NCBI GenBank assembly: GCA_030077755.1
Contig: JAQJZZ010000011.1
Location: forward strand, 806,001 to 870,000
Reading direction: 5' to 3'
Source of the DNA: Filosporella fistucella
Taxonomy: Eukaryota; Ascomycota; Leotiomycetes; Helotiales
Length of the DNA: 64,000 nucleotides
The position numbers and the translations under genes are program-made. This document shows, piece after piece, positions 46,031-57,227 of the stretch (position 1 is its first letter; the number at the start of each line of letters is the position of its first letter). Below the pieces are notes generated by a model. The model was not told where the DNA came from, did not search any database, and saw only the letters and a list, made by a program, of their open reading frames with translations.

Positions 46031-46777
46031 GGTGTTCGAGATTGGGATTCTTTGCAAGGTTGCAGTATTATAAAGTATAACATGGCGTCCATTCTGGGAA
46101 ATGCAAATAAATAGGCGAAGGTGGTCTTTTCTGATACATTCTAATAGTAAATTTTATTTCGATACCTTTCTCAATATCCACGACTGCTGATCAATTGCTG
46201 TGCCTACCCTCGAACGTAATTCCTTTTGGCTCATAGCATGTAGTAGGCTGCGGTGATTAGCAAGCACACATTTTGCAATCCATACTATTGTTATGATCTT
46301 GGAGGTAGAGTCAATAGTGAGAGATGCTGAGAGCTCTGAATGTTGGTCTGAGCTGGCATTGGGAGTTGCTACAGGCGAAGTGAGTTCGGACAGAGTAATT
46401 CAGCATCCTGAATAGACCTACTTGGGATGACTCATCGTTTACGAGCCCAATACTTTAGTCAGTGAGAAAGCATAGGCCATTATTAAGGCTTTAAAACTTC
46501 AAAATACTATGAATCAATTAAGTATAATAAAATAACTACAAACTCTAGAAGCTTAAGCTTGGGTATAATAGCTCACAAGACGTTAAGACTCTTAAAACTT
46601 AAATATTATACGGAATTAATAAAGTATCAGAATATTTCCAATTTCTATAGTGTGCGCCGTGTGCTATTTGGCTCTTATCACACAGACTTAAAAAAAATTA
46701 ATCTCATTACTACCAAAATCTCACAATCTCATACATTATAAAAGCTTGACTCTCTTTCTACTACTAATAATCTTAAT
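46031..46777. other. Convergent intergenic region with AT-rich block, 0.75 kb
   Basis: 3' flanks of the WSC gene and the sugar porter. From about 46480 to 46780 the sequence is strongly AT-rich with repeated TTAAG/CTTAA words, resembling RIP-decayed DNA. No ORF is recognised. Confidence 0.5.
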
Positions 46778-48550
46778 TTAAAGCGTAATTTTTACCGCAG
46801 TATCTTGTTTATCCCTCGGATTCCGCTCATGACTCCTCACCTTTGCCCTGCCAAGTCCAGGCAGCTCAAACTTCCTAGCAGCCTCATCAAGTGAAAGGTG
46901 CCTCGTCTCAGGATACGTGAAATACACAACCACAAAGTTACTCACTAGCACGAAACACCATACTATCCAATACTTCCATCCAATTGCAGTGAGCCCAATT
47001 GGATTAACATATCCGCTAAATACATTTGCCAGATTCTCAGCAAATCCAAAAATGACAAACGCCTTTGCTCGGAGATTGAAGGGCGCAACTTCAGCGATGT
47101 AGGTATTTGTCATCGGAGCTGGCATCTTGTAGAAAACGCCGAAGATGAATATGCTTGCTACTACTCCATTGGCAAGCGCGGAACCAGATTTGTTTCCATT
47201 GGCGGATGTTGGTTGGTTGGATTGCAGAGAGGAGAGAGTTGTGATTGTCAGAAGTGAGAAGAACATTCCGGTCAACCCTATCAGGAACAAGTATCTGCGA
47301 CCAATCCTGTCGACAAATTGTGCGAAGATGTTGCCCCATAGAAAGCCGTTGAGACCGAGACCTCCGTTGACGAGTAGTTGAGTCCTTTTGTTTGTGATTC
47401 CGATTGATTCGAGGACAAGGTGGAGGTAAGCAGATATTACGGCATTTCCACACCACTGAATAATGAATCCTGCAGTGACAACGATCCAAAGCCTATGGCA
47501 ATTGGCACGTGTGCCGAACCAATCCAGCCACGATGTCGATGCCTTTTCTGCTTCAACAGATCGCTCAATCTCTGCAAGCTCGAAATTCAACAATGGCGAA
47601 CCCTTCTCTCCCTCAGCGTGATATTTGAGTAGAATATTCTCGGCCTCCTCTCTGAATCCGTTTTGGACAAGCCAACGAGGGGACTCTGGCACAAATATGG
47701 CGATGATCGCTTGGGATAGTGAAGATACGACTTGTAGTGCGCTGGGTAGTCGCCATGTCCATGAGGAGCCAGCGAGAGCTGCAGTCGCGGTGCCAAATGT
47801 AATCCATGCAGCTAGAGCCTGTCCGCAAGATCCAGTGCTATGCATGACTCCGACCACTACACCCAAATCAGCATTCATTCTCTTATAAAATTCAGAAGAA
47901 GGGAGGAGGTAAGGCCGCAAGGAGTGAGGTCCATCTCTTGTTGCCTTATATAGCATCTGCAGGTATCATGAATTGGGTGCTTACTATGTGTGCGCTGAGC
48001 AGGATATGCCAGCTCAGATATAAGAATGGGGCAGGCTGTAGTCTGTATGGTATTCCCAAACCCTATCAATACACGTCCAGTGACAAACATGCCATAATTC
48101 TGTGCAGCAGCTTGCAACACGACGCCACATAGTAATATAGACGAACCCCAGATAATCGGTCTTCGTCTGCCAAACTTTTGTAGTAACGGAGCTGCAACGA
48201 AAAGGCCTGTTATCTGACCATATCTCACACCGTTGACAATAGAACCTAGCCTAGCACCTTTTGGACTGCCGAAGAACTCTCTCCACTCGGGAAGAATTTG
48301 AAGACCATTTATAATGCTTCCATCGTAACCTGGAGATGTTGTTAGTCTAAATTTTAACTTGGAAATAAAATAAAGAACAAAGTAGTTGATGTTGCGGGGG
48401 TTTACCATTAGTGAGTTTAGTCAACAGAGCACATAGCAAGAGGAAATTGAGGGACCTAAGTCCTGGGTAATGCCACCATATCCTACGGCCGGGGGGTATC
48501 ACGTCTCTGAGTAAAGTTTCTCTCCCGCCAGACTCCAGCTTTTCGGCCAT
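46778..48550 (-). CDS. MFS sugar porter
   Basis: Three exons (48550-48406, 48329-47985, 47856-46778) give about 522 residues; an in-frame ATG at 48559 would add three. Sugar-porter signatures are present in order: YDGSIINGLQ in the first membrane span region, KFGRRRPI, VPESPRWLVQNG, DRIGRRYLFLIG and PETRHLSLDE. Twelve membrane spans fit the hydrophobic profile. It probably imports a sugar by proton symport at the plasma membrane, in the hexose/lactose-permease-like branch; the substrate cannot be told. The second intron (47857-47984) is 128 nt, long for this genome, so a small exon could be hidden there. No polysaccharide-degrading genes are adjacent. Confidence 0.88.
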
Positions 48551-49410
48551 GCATTGCATCCTTAAAGAGTACTGAGAGAAGATCCTAACCTTGACCTATT
48601 TTGCGGAGCATTGAGAGAGCCCTTTATTCTAGTTCAAGAGTGACTGACTCGGGATGCCAAATTAATGGAAGCAGCCCAATCCTGGGAGCTATAGGTGGGG
48701 TGCTCTAGGCATTGCTTCTTGCCCTGCATAATGGAGCGCCACCCGAAGCTGAATAACAGCGAAAGCATCGTATAAATACGGAGGTAAACTTGCGTGCATA
48801 TCCAAGCCCATTTGGAGGCATTCGAATCTTGAGATTCTCTCGGCTATCTTACAATTTTGACTTGACAGGTCAGGTCGAGTCAGACACTTATAGAAGAATA
48901 GCTTTTAATAGGAGGAGGGAAGCTCCATACTTTCGAGTCGATAATTGGAGACGCCAAGCGCTGATAAATCACCTTGCAGCTCGATCTTCAAATGGCCGGG
49001 TCGTGTTCCCTCTAGCGGGTTGTGGCTGTGAAAAACTCGAGCCCGATTTCTAAGTCACAACTGCCTTCTCATAAATCATCGTATGCAAGTGTGACATTGC
49101 TGGGGTGGTTGATGGGAAAGCTAGCCCCGTAAGGGGTCTTGACACTGGAAATGCGTCGAGCGGTGGGCAATGTGTTTGCATCAGAACGAGAGTATCTTCC
49201 AAATTGTCCATCAATCGAGGCCGTTTTCTTATTCATTATCAGCCACTGCTCTGGAATTCATTTGCCATATTGAGAATAGGTACTTGGTTATCTTCGGAAA
49301 GTGGAAGTGGAAATTTCCCCCACCTTTCATCTCCCCGCCATAGGGGTCTTTTCTCCTCATTTCGCGGTTTTGAGAACAAGTAACCTTATGTCAAACCTAT
49401 CTCGATCTCG
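48551..49410. other. Divergent intergenic region, 0.86 kb
   Basis: Promoters of the sugar porter (minus) and the regulator (plus). ORFs of up to about 90 codons show no resemblance to known proteins. Confidence 0.5.
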
Positions 49411-51305
49411 ATGAGAATGTCTTCAATGTCACACTCAATTTTGCCTAGGTCCCAGCCGGGCGGTTCCAACAATGTGGCTGACCTGTCAGTATCGTTACAA
49501 TTTGTCATCAACAATGAACCGCATCTCCCGAATAGTCGCGAGAATAGGAGAACGGTAAAGAGTCACGTGATGCGCAAATATCGGGCTATTCGAAAGATAC
49601 AGAATACTATGCCTCCTAGGAAGTTGAAGCTGCTTCAAAAGGTGGTATCTAAGACACCCGATTGCTCGGAATATACCTCCAAATTCGTGGAGTCGAAGAC
49701 GCCAGACGACAGAGATAGTCAACATCACATTGAGGGAAAATCGAAATCACCACTGGGTGAAAAGCACATCTTGAAAGCAGAGGAGCCTTTAAGAGTCGAC
49801 ACTGGAGGTGGATCATGCTCCGATTCTGATAGAAGCAGATTATCGAGCTTCCGAAAGAATGTTGTGACGGCGACCCCACCCAGGTCATCAAGTTGCGAGC
49901 AGAGGATATCAGTCCCAGAGGATTGTGTTCAACCCCAAGATGCCCAAAATATGGTCCCAGTGCACTCGTCTAATCTAAATACTTGGCTATCCAATATTTG
50001 TGAGTTCCCGAAACTTTTTTTCGAGCATCAAATCAAGGAAGGAGCGGCTAATGATAGATTCTCAGCCTCACCATATATATTATTTCAAGACGAAGGAGCA
50101 CCAATGCTACGCTTAAATGCACAAACCTGGCCATTTCCACGACCTGTCCGTCAATCAAAGCCCAAATCTTCCATTTTCATGCCCTCCAGAACCATTCCAG
50201 TCTCGGACTGGTCTTCTCCCAGAGGGTTTTGGCACGGATCTGCTATTGTTATTCCATTCGTACTCAATACTGAAGAATATTTCAAATTCAAAGTGGACAC
50301 TATCCAGTGGATTAATAAACGCCTAGGAGTTACTTCACAAGCTGTTCATGATGCAACTATTGGGAGCATCTTATTGCTTTTGAATTTTGAGGTCAGTGAA
50401 TTGATTCTTGTACAGATATATAACAAGTAGAGAGGAACATTCTATACTTGTTAATTCCTAGTTCGATTCCAACAGACTGACAATGTCCGTAAAGCTTATG
50501 CGTGGGGATGTAACAGAGGCTCTCTGTCACATGAACGGCATGCAAGAAATTGCTCGTTTTCGTGGAGGACTTGCAAAAATGTATGACAGAAACATTATCG
50601 CAAGAGTCTTGACGTAGGTAGCCAGCTAGAGATTACCTAGAAGCCTCAAAGTTGATTAACACACTCAGAATCGATCTCCTCGTCGCGGTTCTCAGTACCA
50701 CACCACCGAGATTTTCTATCCCGACACTTTTACCAGTAAATCTACTTGGACCTGCAATCCACATTATACCAGACTCGCCATTGACAACCACAAAGATACT
50801 GAAATCTGCTCTAGCTGGGTCGCCACTTTGTGATACAGCAATTAAATGTCTTCAACGCATGCAGACCCTCACACGACTTGTGAGATCCGGCGTTAGCTCC
50901 GCTAAGTTTGGAAACGAAATCCAAAGTTCTGGGAAGAGTGGAAATCTAAAGTTCCTCGAAATAATCCAATATACATCAGAAATCTATTCTCGAGCCTTAC
51001 AAACACCACCAGTCCCCTTTTCCTCGCCCTCAAACCGCAAATTGAATGCCTCAATCTGTCAAGCTGTGGAGTCACCAGTCAATGATCACATATGGGAACA
51101 AATTCCAGGAATCTTCTCTTGGGTCCTATTAGTTGGTTGTGCAGCCGCAGAAAAGGCTTCTGCGGAGCATCATTATTTCATGAGCTTGCTTATCAAAGCT
51201 GCGCTTGGTGCTGGTCATGGATGGATGGCGGAGTGGACGGAAACGGCGAATACATTTATATTTATAAAGGCGAGAGCTGAGAGATGGGAAGGTAGAGGTC
51301 GATGA
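49411..51305 (+). CDS. Fungal-specific transcription-factor-domain protein
   Basis: Three exons (49411-50391, 50462-50613, 50669-51305) give about 589 residues. LQFVINNEPH followed by RRTVKSHVMRKYRAIRK is the short motif (SHVM) that introduces many Fungal_trans_2 regulators. The C-terminal two thirds are helical and read as that domain (SAIVIPFVLNTEEYFKF, GSILLLLNFEFDS, GMQEIARFRGGLAKM, WEQIPGIFSWVLLVGCAAAEK). No Zn2Cys6 cluster or other DNA-binding domain is visible, as is common for this subgroup, so direct DNA binding is unproven. The segment 80-170 is Ser/Lys-rich and disordered. Position next to a divergent sugar porter could mean co-regulation, but nothing else supports that. Confidence 0.75.
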
Positions 51306-51579
51306 TGGAACCGCCTTTAGAAGTCAGGTATGTGTGGCGCATCCTCAGAAAAATGACTCCTTGAAGACATCAAAATCCAGGAGACCATTGTGGAAGCTTG
51401 AAGCTTCGGCGAGGGGCCTCGGCTCATTTGCTGTTGGCCAGTCATCACCTATGGTTTCTACCCTCCGTGTTGTGACAAGCGTATGCATAAGCGCTCCTGC
51501 GATGCAGAGCAGATTCCAATCATATATGGCTCCAGGAAATTTGTGCTTATGACCTTTTTATCAGCATGGGAAAGGAGAC
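51306..51579. other. Spacer between the regulator and the decayed Cys-rich copy
   Basis: Holds a 72-codon ORF (51334-51552) without recognisable features. It may include the eroded first half of the pseudogene that follows. Confidence 0.35.
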
Positions 51580-51800
51580 TCACAAGATCTTACGACACTA
51601 TTGAGCTTCCAGGAGGGAGAGAAGAGATATGGCACGGCTGAATTTGAGGTGGGAGAAATGGAGCGTCGGAAGTAAATGATGAGGTGTCACATAACATGGT
51701 ACATGGCATTCGGGACGTAGGTGTACAGGGTATGATTAGAAGGAGTATTGTGCTTGTTGGTAGTTCCGGATGGGATATGGGGTGATGATTGTTGTGAGTG
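51580..51800 (+). pseudogene. Decayed copy of the HSGCTC Cys-rich family
   Basis: The plus strand reads HSGRRCTGYD, stop, KEYCACW, stop, FRMGYG, which lines up with HSGCTC..C.C....YCTCW.LWDG of the gene at 52139-52575. At the DNA level, runs such as GGCATTCGGG, GTATTGTGCTTGTTGG and GGATGGG match the small gene with few changes. Two in-frame stops and lost Cys codons show it is dead. It is a third family member in this 5-kb block. Confidence 0.6.
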
Positions 51801-52138
51801 AATGGTTGGTGGGGTAGAAAGTGGAGTGAAGAGGAGATTATTGTGAAGGTCATTGTAGACTGCCGAAGTGGATGTGCAGTTGAGGACATCTTTTAAAGTC
51901 TGAAATGACTTGTGAATGGGGAATCTGTATTTATACTCTGGTTCACTTTGACCTCTTCTCTTTGCAGCACAAATTGACTCGTGAATGGATCATTCGCATT
52001 CGTATCCTGATTTCCTTGAATTTTACTATTCTAATTAACAAGTATCAGCGAAGTCCTTCTCATCTATTTTGAACTGTTGTATTTCGCAGGTGCTCGCTCA
52101 AGGTCCTCTCAAACCTGGAACCAGAGCTGCAAACCACC

Positions 52139-52575
52139 ATGTCGAAACAAATAGAAGAAGCGCTCTCAAAGTGCGAATGCAAAATCAGAGACTGCCCCCT
52201 CCGAGAAAGCTATCCCCACCACCTTGAAGGTCCCTTCAACATAGACGACTACGAACCCCAAGGTCCAAACAACACAAGTTCTTCCAGTATGCTAGAATTC
52301 GGAAAATTCAAAATTCAGTACCTCCTCTTTCAATCCAGAATGCCTACTGGGAGCTTCACCAATTGCTTATTCGACGAGAGGTTGAGCAATATTATTCTCT
52401 CATGAGCGGACTCACAAAAGAGGCAAATTCTGTAATGTTCAGGGACTTCATGCGGTGGCATTCGGGCTGTACTTGTAGAAATTGTGGATGCGCGGGGAGA
52501 GGGTATTGTACTTGTTGGGAGCTTTGGGATGGGTGTAAGGTGAGCTACGTTAGGAGACGGTGGTTGGGTCGTTGA
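52139..52575 (+). CDS. Small HSGCTC-family Cys-rich protein
   Basis: Starts at ATG 52139 with CECKIRDCPLRESYPHHLEGPF. It changes frame at a short intron that ends with the AG at about 52318-52319 and whose donor is ambiguous (GTCCAA, GTTCTT or GTATGC, all in phase; 32-57 nt). It continues PPLSIQNAYWELHQ, EQYYSLMSG, FMRWHSGCTCRNCGCAGRGYCTCW. This matches the C-terminal domain of the large protein at 54429-55976 in order and spacing: CxxxxCPL, the YP.H..G segment, then the HSGCTC cluster. Total about 125 residues; a further intron after LWDGCK is possible because the large copy has one there. There is no signal peptide. Eight clustered Cys suggest zinc or disulfide binding. The function is unknown. 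Confidence 0.6.
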
Positions 52576-53280
52576 CAATGGGTTCGAAGGGAGTTGGCTC
52601 GACCTAAGCAGCTTGAATAGAGATTAGCAGTGGTCAAGGATATAGAATTGATATCGAAAGGTATTGACCCAGCTAGAGTAGAGCTTGCATTAGAGAAAGG
52701 GGGTTGCTGCTTCTTTCTCGCAGTGGTGATTGCATACGGTATTCATTGAACAAGTGACTTGTGACAAATTTCGGAGACCGAGTCCAAGGCGGATTTCTAG
52801 AGAAAAGGTGATTGCCACAAAATATGCTTTCCATTCTCCCTTGATGTTGGGCAGCCTCTGTATCATACATGAAAGATGCTTCAAAGCAGCAGCTATCAAT
52901 AAGCCCTTGAATACGATCATCCCAAAGATCAAGACTATTTCTCCTGTATCTCAAGGCTCCCTCTATAGTCCAGTAATCTCCAATTGAGCTCCAAATTGAC
53001 ATCGGATCGGTCAAAGATTTCAAAACAGGAATCCATGAATAAAACCGTGGTTTGCCCGCTGTCACGTTGACTGACAGGCAGATTCCCATTTTGAATAGCG
53101 TCCTCTTAGCGGCTCAAAACGTGCCAAATCTGGTAATAATGAACGAAAAGAGCAGCTCGCTTGAGTCAAAACTTCGATCGATAACACCGCATACCTATTT
53201 ACTCCTTCAATCCCACACTCTTGATTCAAAACCTTCAACAATAACAACTTTGAATCAACCCATCTGGAATTGAGATCTCT
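52576..53280. other. Intergenic region, 0.7 kb
   Basis: Downstream of the small Cys-rich gene. Overlapping short ORFs on both strands at 52673-53089 look like chance. No feature is recognised. Confidence 0.45.
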
Positions 53281-53288
53281 TCCTTCCC

Positions 53289-53595
53289 ACGCGACCCTCC
53301 TTGTCAAGATATCATACAAGACTTTGTTTCTATCAGATACAGCCCCTTTTTACTTGTTGCGCAAGCAGTTTCTTTGCTCTCAGCTCATTCAAGATTGATA
53401 CTTTCAATTCTTGATACGATCTTGTTCAAGGACGCGACCTTGCTTGTCAAGACATCATACAAGACGTTGTTTCTATCAGGTACGATTCATTGGAGCTTAT
53501 TGCGGAAGCAATTTGTTTACCATATTCTCAATCTTTCAACTCGTTCGAGATTGAGATCCTCAATACCTGATAAGATCTTGTTCAAGGACGCGACC
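53289..53595 (+). repeat. Two tandem units of about 140-150 nt
   Basis: The words GCGACC, TTGTCAAGA, ATCATACAAGAC, TTGTTTCTATCAG, TGCG.AAGCA.TTTGTTT and GATCTTGTTCAAGGACGCG occur in the same order from about 53291 and again from about 53431, with a third start at 53590. The two units have diverged but align throughout. They lie directly before the intron-unit array and upstream of the repeat-bearing gene. Confidence 0.72.
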
Positions 53596-53640
53596 GCGAT
53601 ACCATTGGCAACAACTTGGATTGATCGAAGCATCATAATA

Positions 53641-54260
53641 GTAAGTACTCATTGCGCAAGAACTCTCTTCAACAATATCTAATCCTGTGCAGGTCTTGAA
53701 CGAGCATCTCGATCTTGTTCAGAGACGAGTACCGCAGACAACACAAATCATTGACAAGCATAGCAGACAAGTAAGTACACACCATGAAAGAACTCTCTTC
53801 AACATCAGCTTATATGATAGAGGTCTGTGACGCGCATCTTGCCTTGTTGCCTTCAGATTGACCTCTTTATTTGTCTGTTGAGGACGAGATACGTTACACA
53901 GCATAGCTTGAGCTTGTTACTTGTTTTTTGGTCAACGAGATACCATAGACAGAATCGCTTGTTTGACCAGTAAGTTCATTTTGCCAAAGAAATCTCTCTA
54001 GCATCAACTCATACAGTATAGGTCATCGACGTGTTACTCGATCTTGTTTCGTGAAACCTAGATCTCAAAGAAGACAGCTTGTTCAAGCAGTAAGTTTTCC
54101 TTGCCAAAGAACTTTTTCAGCCTCAACTAATCAGACATAGGTCTTCATAGCACCAGACGATCTTGTCAAAGACTTGGTAGTCAGACGATACAACTTGTTC
54201 ATCAAGACACACATACCAAAAGGCTCTTGTTGCTCAAGAACTCTCTTCAGCTTCGACCTT
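53641..54260 (+). repeat. Tandem array of intron-like units (possible multi-intron leader)
   Basis: Four related GT-AG units of 50-52 nt: 53641-53692, 53771-53820, 53970-54021 and 54090-54140. Each starts GTAAGT, has a shared core like AAAGAACTCTCTTCAACATC, ends AG, and is followed by GTC and a segment with GATCTTGTT in most cases. A fifth copy near 54225-54260 keeps the core but lacks the donor. Spacing is about 120-200 nt. The segments between are partly open (26 codons after unit 1, 47 after unit 4) but closed after units 2 and 3. The simplest reading is a 5' leader, made by duplicating an intron-bearing segment, belonging to the gene at 54429. Splicing is not shown. Confidence 0.6.
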
Positions 54261-54428
54261 GTCAAGCTTTGACCTGAAGAGAATTATCGACGTGTCACTG
54301 CACAATTCATCCAACGCCCGATTCATCTTAGCACCGCTCAGCCTCAGGCTTCCGAATAACCTCACTTGAATCCTGTCGCGCCATTGGCCGTAATAACACA
54401 TTGCCGTTGACTAGCTCCGCAAGTCAAA

Positions 54429-55976
54429 ATGGGTTCACCTTATCAATACCACGATCTGGGCGAGTACCAATTTCCTGGCACGCCAGAACACGACGAATTT
54501 TCCACTTCGTACCAAGATCAAGATTCCATCAACGATCCCACCTCTACCATCAAGCACATCTCTGCTTCTGCACAAGGCTCTTCTCTCGAGCATAGCTCTG
54601 CTTTCAAGCCCACTTCTTCTTCTTTTGCGCAAGACCAATCCCTCGATCGCGATCCTACTTTCAAGGACCGATCTGCTTCGAAGCCCTCTTCTGCCTTTGC
54701 GCAAGATCAATCCATCAACCAAGGCTCTGCTATCAAGGATCAATCTACCTTTGAGCAAGATATCACTCTCGAGCGCGGAACTGCTTTCAAGCACAACTCT
54801 GACACGTTTGCGCAAGATCCATTCCACGATCATAACGCTGCATTGGAGCTTCGAGCTATCTTTGAGCGCAACCCTGCTACTTCGCAAGGCCCATCCTTCA
54901 CTCATCACTCTTCTATAAAGGATCGATCCGACTCTACGCACGACGCACCTTTCACTCATAACTCTGCATACAAGGCAAGCGCTGTTGCTTCTGCGCAAGA
55001 CCCATCTATCGATCGAGACTCTGCATTCAAGAACCGATCTACCAACGAGTACGGCACTACGTTGGCACAAGACGAACCCTACACCCATCACTCTCATCAC
55101 GAGCATCGCTCTGCCTCTGCGCAAGACCAATATTTCGATCGCAGTTCCGCTTACAAGGACCGATCTACCAACGAGTACGGCACTCTGTTGAACCAAAACG
55201 AACCTTACCCTTATACTTCTGACTACGAGCATCGATCTGCCCTTGCGCAAGACGAACACTACACTCATAGCTCTGCATCCAAGCATTACTCTGCCTTGTC
55301 TGGAGACCGATCCTCCTCCGAGGAATCAACTTACGATCATCACTTCTACGGACATAGTACTGCAACTACCTTGGTCAACTTGGACGACAGCAACATGAAC
55401 GTATTAAGAAAGAGAGCTACCGGTCCTGTCGACGAGATTGAGCTGGAGATTGAGATGCCGCAATGCACCATGGCCGATTGCCCACTCAAGACCGAGTACC
55501 CCGGACATAAGCAGGGAAAGTTTGTGGCGCCTGACGGCCGAACTCCAGACGGACGTGCCTTCTGGAAGAACGGGGTACCTCCCGTCTTCATTGCACATAA
55601 CTATGTGCATATGACGGCAGGTATCCCGGAGGCTGGTGAAAAGGAATACCGTTATCACATCATGTGTGGCGGTTTCCACCCCGGTTTCACCAGCCGGTAC
55701 TGGAAGGACGACAACGTCCGAAAGTTCATCGAGTACCACAGTGGGTGCACCTGTGAGGTGTGCCACTGTGGCCCAGAGGGGATGTGTTTCTGCTGGAACA
55801 CATCCGAAGAACCCTTGTGAGTACTTCTTCCTCCATTTTCTTCTATCATGAACATAATGCTAATAATTTACAGCGGGTGCGAGGTCCTCAAGGGCCAAGC
55901 CAAGAAGGGGGAACGTGGCTGCTGGGCTGCAGTCAAGAAGTTCTTCGGCTGGGAGGAGAAGAAGATCTTGTCCTAA
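54429..55976 (+). CDS. Repeat-bearing HSGCTC-family Cys-rich protein
   Basis: Two exons, 54429-55816 and 55874-55976 (57-nt intron), give about 496 residues. Residues 40-300 are imperfect repeats of roughly 20-27 residues, hydrophilic, built on AQDxSxDR, SAxKDRS and xxTHHS words; no signal peptide. The C-terminal domain (about 340-470) begins MPQCTMADCPLKTEYPGHKQG and ends with HSGCTCEVCHCGPEGMCFCW, followed by GCEVLKGQAKK and a basic-aromatic tail. The Cys domain matches the small gene at 52139-52575 and the dead copy at 51580-51800. Clustered Cys in CxC and CxxC spacing could hold zinc. The repeat region is probably disordered. I know no characterised homologue and propose no function. Confidence 0.75.
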
Positions 55977-56528
55977 GATCTCTTCTTCGACCAGTCGGGG
56001 GCGTCTTGGCGGGCCTGCGTCTGTTCTTCTGTTGTAAGAATGGTACCCGGGGGACCGTTCTTGCAATGGATAGAAGGACAGACAAAGCAGTCATCCTCTG
56101 GGAATCTCGATGAACGAAGTCTGGAGGGAGGGAGGGATGGATGGATGGATGATGGAGGGAGAGATGGGATGAGCAGAGAGACAAAAATGCAGATGAACTT
56201 GCAGACAAACATTGATCTTCATCACCTTGTGACATTTATATTGTTGAGTTCTAGTGATTAAGGTTGTAGAGTTGCAGGAGGAGCTCGAGGAGGTGAGGTT
56301 GGAGTTGTTGAGAGAAGCGGTCCATTGAAGGCGCACCAATCTCTGTCGCTTTATTCCGCTGAGAACCGCCTCAACCTGTGCGGCAGACGCCACTGGTTCA
56401 CTACGCCGACTTCACTTTGAGATGTACAACTCACACCTTAAATTCTCCCTCTCCTCAATCCCACTTCTCGCAATTTTCTCGCTCTATAATCTCTGGAAAG
56501 ATAGTCGAGATAGTTGCGAGCTGCCACA
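55977..56528. other. Intergenic region, 0.55 kb
   Basis: Contains a GGAGGGA/TGGATGGA simple repeat at about 56122-56165 downstream of the Cys-rich gene. The rest is the promoter of the Mpv17-like gene. Confidence 0.5.
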
Positions 56529-57227
56529 ATGCCTTCACCAATTGTTACTACCACCATTCAAGCATGTATACTCAATGCGACAAGCAATATCATGGCCCAG
56601 ATGATCTCAGCGTATCGAAGTAATGTAAATCCCCTACTCTGCAAAATTTCCTCGAGTAGATACTGATAAACCATAGCAACCATATACAATAGAATGGGTA
56701 GCAGTCTTCCAATTCGTCCTCTTTAACGCGATATCCGGTCCTCCAAACTTCTTATGGTACCCCACTCTACCCCTCCATATACAATCTATCTAATTATCCC
56801 TAGGCAATCCTTCCTCGAATCCACCTTTCCCTCAACCTACCTAACTCCCTCCTCATCTGCCATATCCGCCGCCGCAGAAAACAACGAGAAAGAGCTTGAT
56901 CGCGAGGAAAAAACAGATGAACTTCTCGAATCAAAACTCTCAATCAAAAACACATTTATAAAATTCACACTCGATCAGACAATATCTGCTTCATTAAATA
57001 CTCTGTTGTTCAGTATGGCGTTTGCAGGATTCAGAGGGGCAGGGTATAGAGAAGCTTTTGCGATTGCTAAGCAAGAGTTCTGGCCTTTGATGAGAGCGGG
57101 ATGGACTCTCTGGCCTGCAGTCTGTCTTGCGAATTTTGCTTTCTTTACGACGGTTGAGGCGAGGAGTTTGGTTGGAAGTTTGGCGGGTATGGCATGGGGT
57201 ATATATTTGAGTTTGATGAAGGGCTGA
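56529..57227 (+). CDS. Mpv17/PMP22 family membrane protein
   Basis: Three exons (56529-56624, 56677-56756, 56804-57227) give about 199 residues. The start MPSPIVTTTIQACILNATSNIMAQ and the following IEWVAVFQFVLFNAISGPPNFLWQ fit the N-terminal half of the family; FTLDQTISASLNTLLFS and WPLMRAGWTLWPAVCLANFAFF give the diagnostic W-WP-NF signature. Four membrane segments are expected. Members reside in the inner mitochondrial membrane (Sym1/Mpv17) or peroxisomes (PMP22). This one has an acidic, charged insertion (NNEKELDREEKTDELLE) between segments two and three and no clear presequence, so the organelle is uncertain. Confidence 0.88.

Noticed and set aside
53374..53682. 102-codon plus-strand ORF in the tandem units
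   Set aside because: Open only because the two units share a frame by chance; the same frame has a stop one unit earlier, and no family is recognised. Kept as repeat, not CDS.
54435..55286. 283-residue minus-strand ORF rich in Arg/Val/Ser
   Set aside because: Antisense of the repeat region of the Cys-rich gene; it has no domain and its length follows from the repeat's codon bias.
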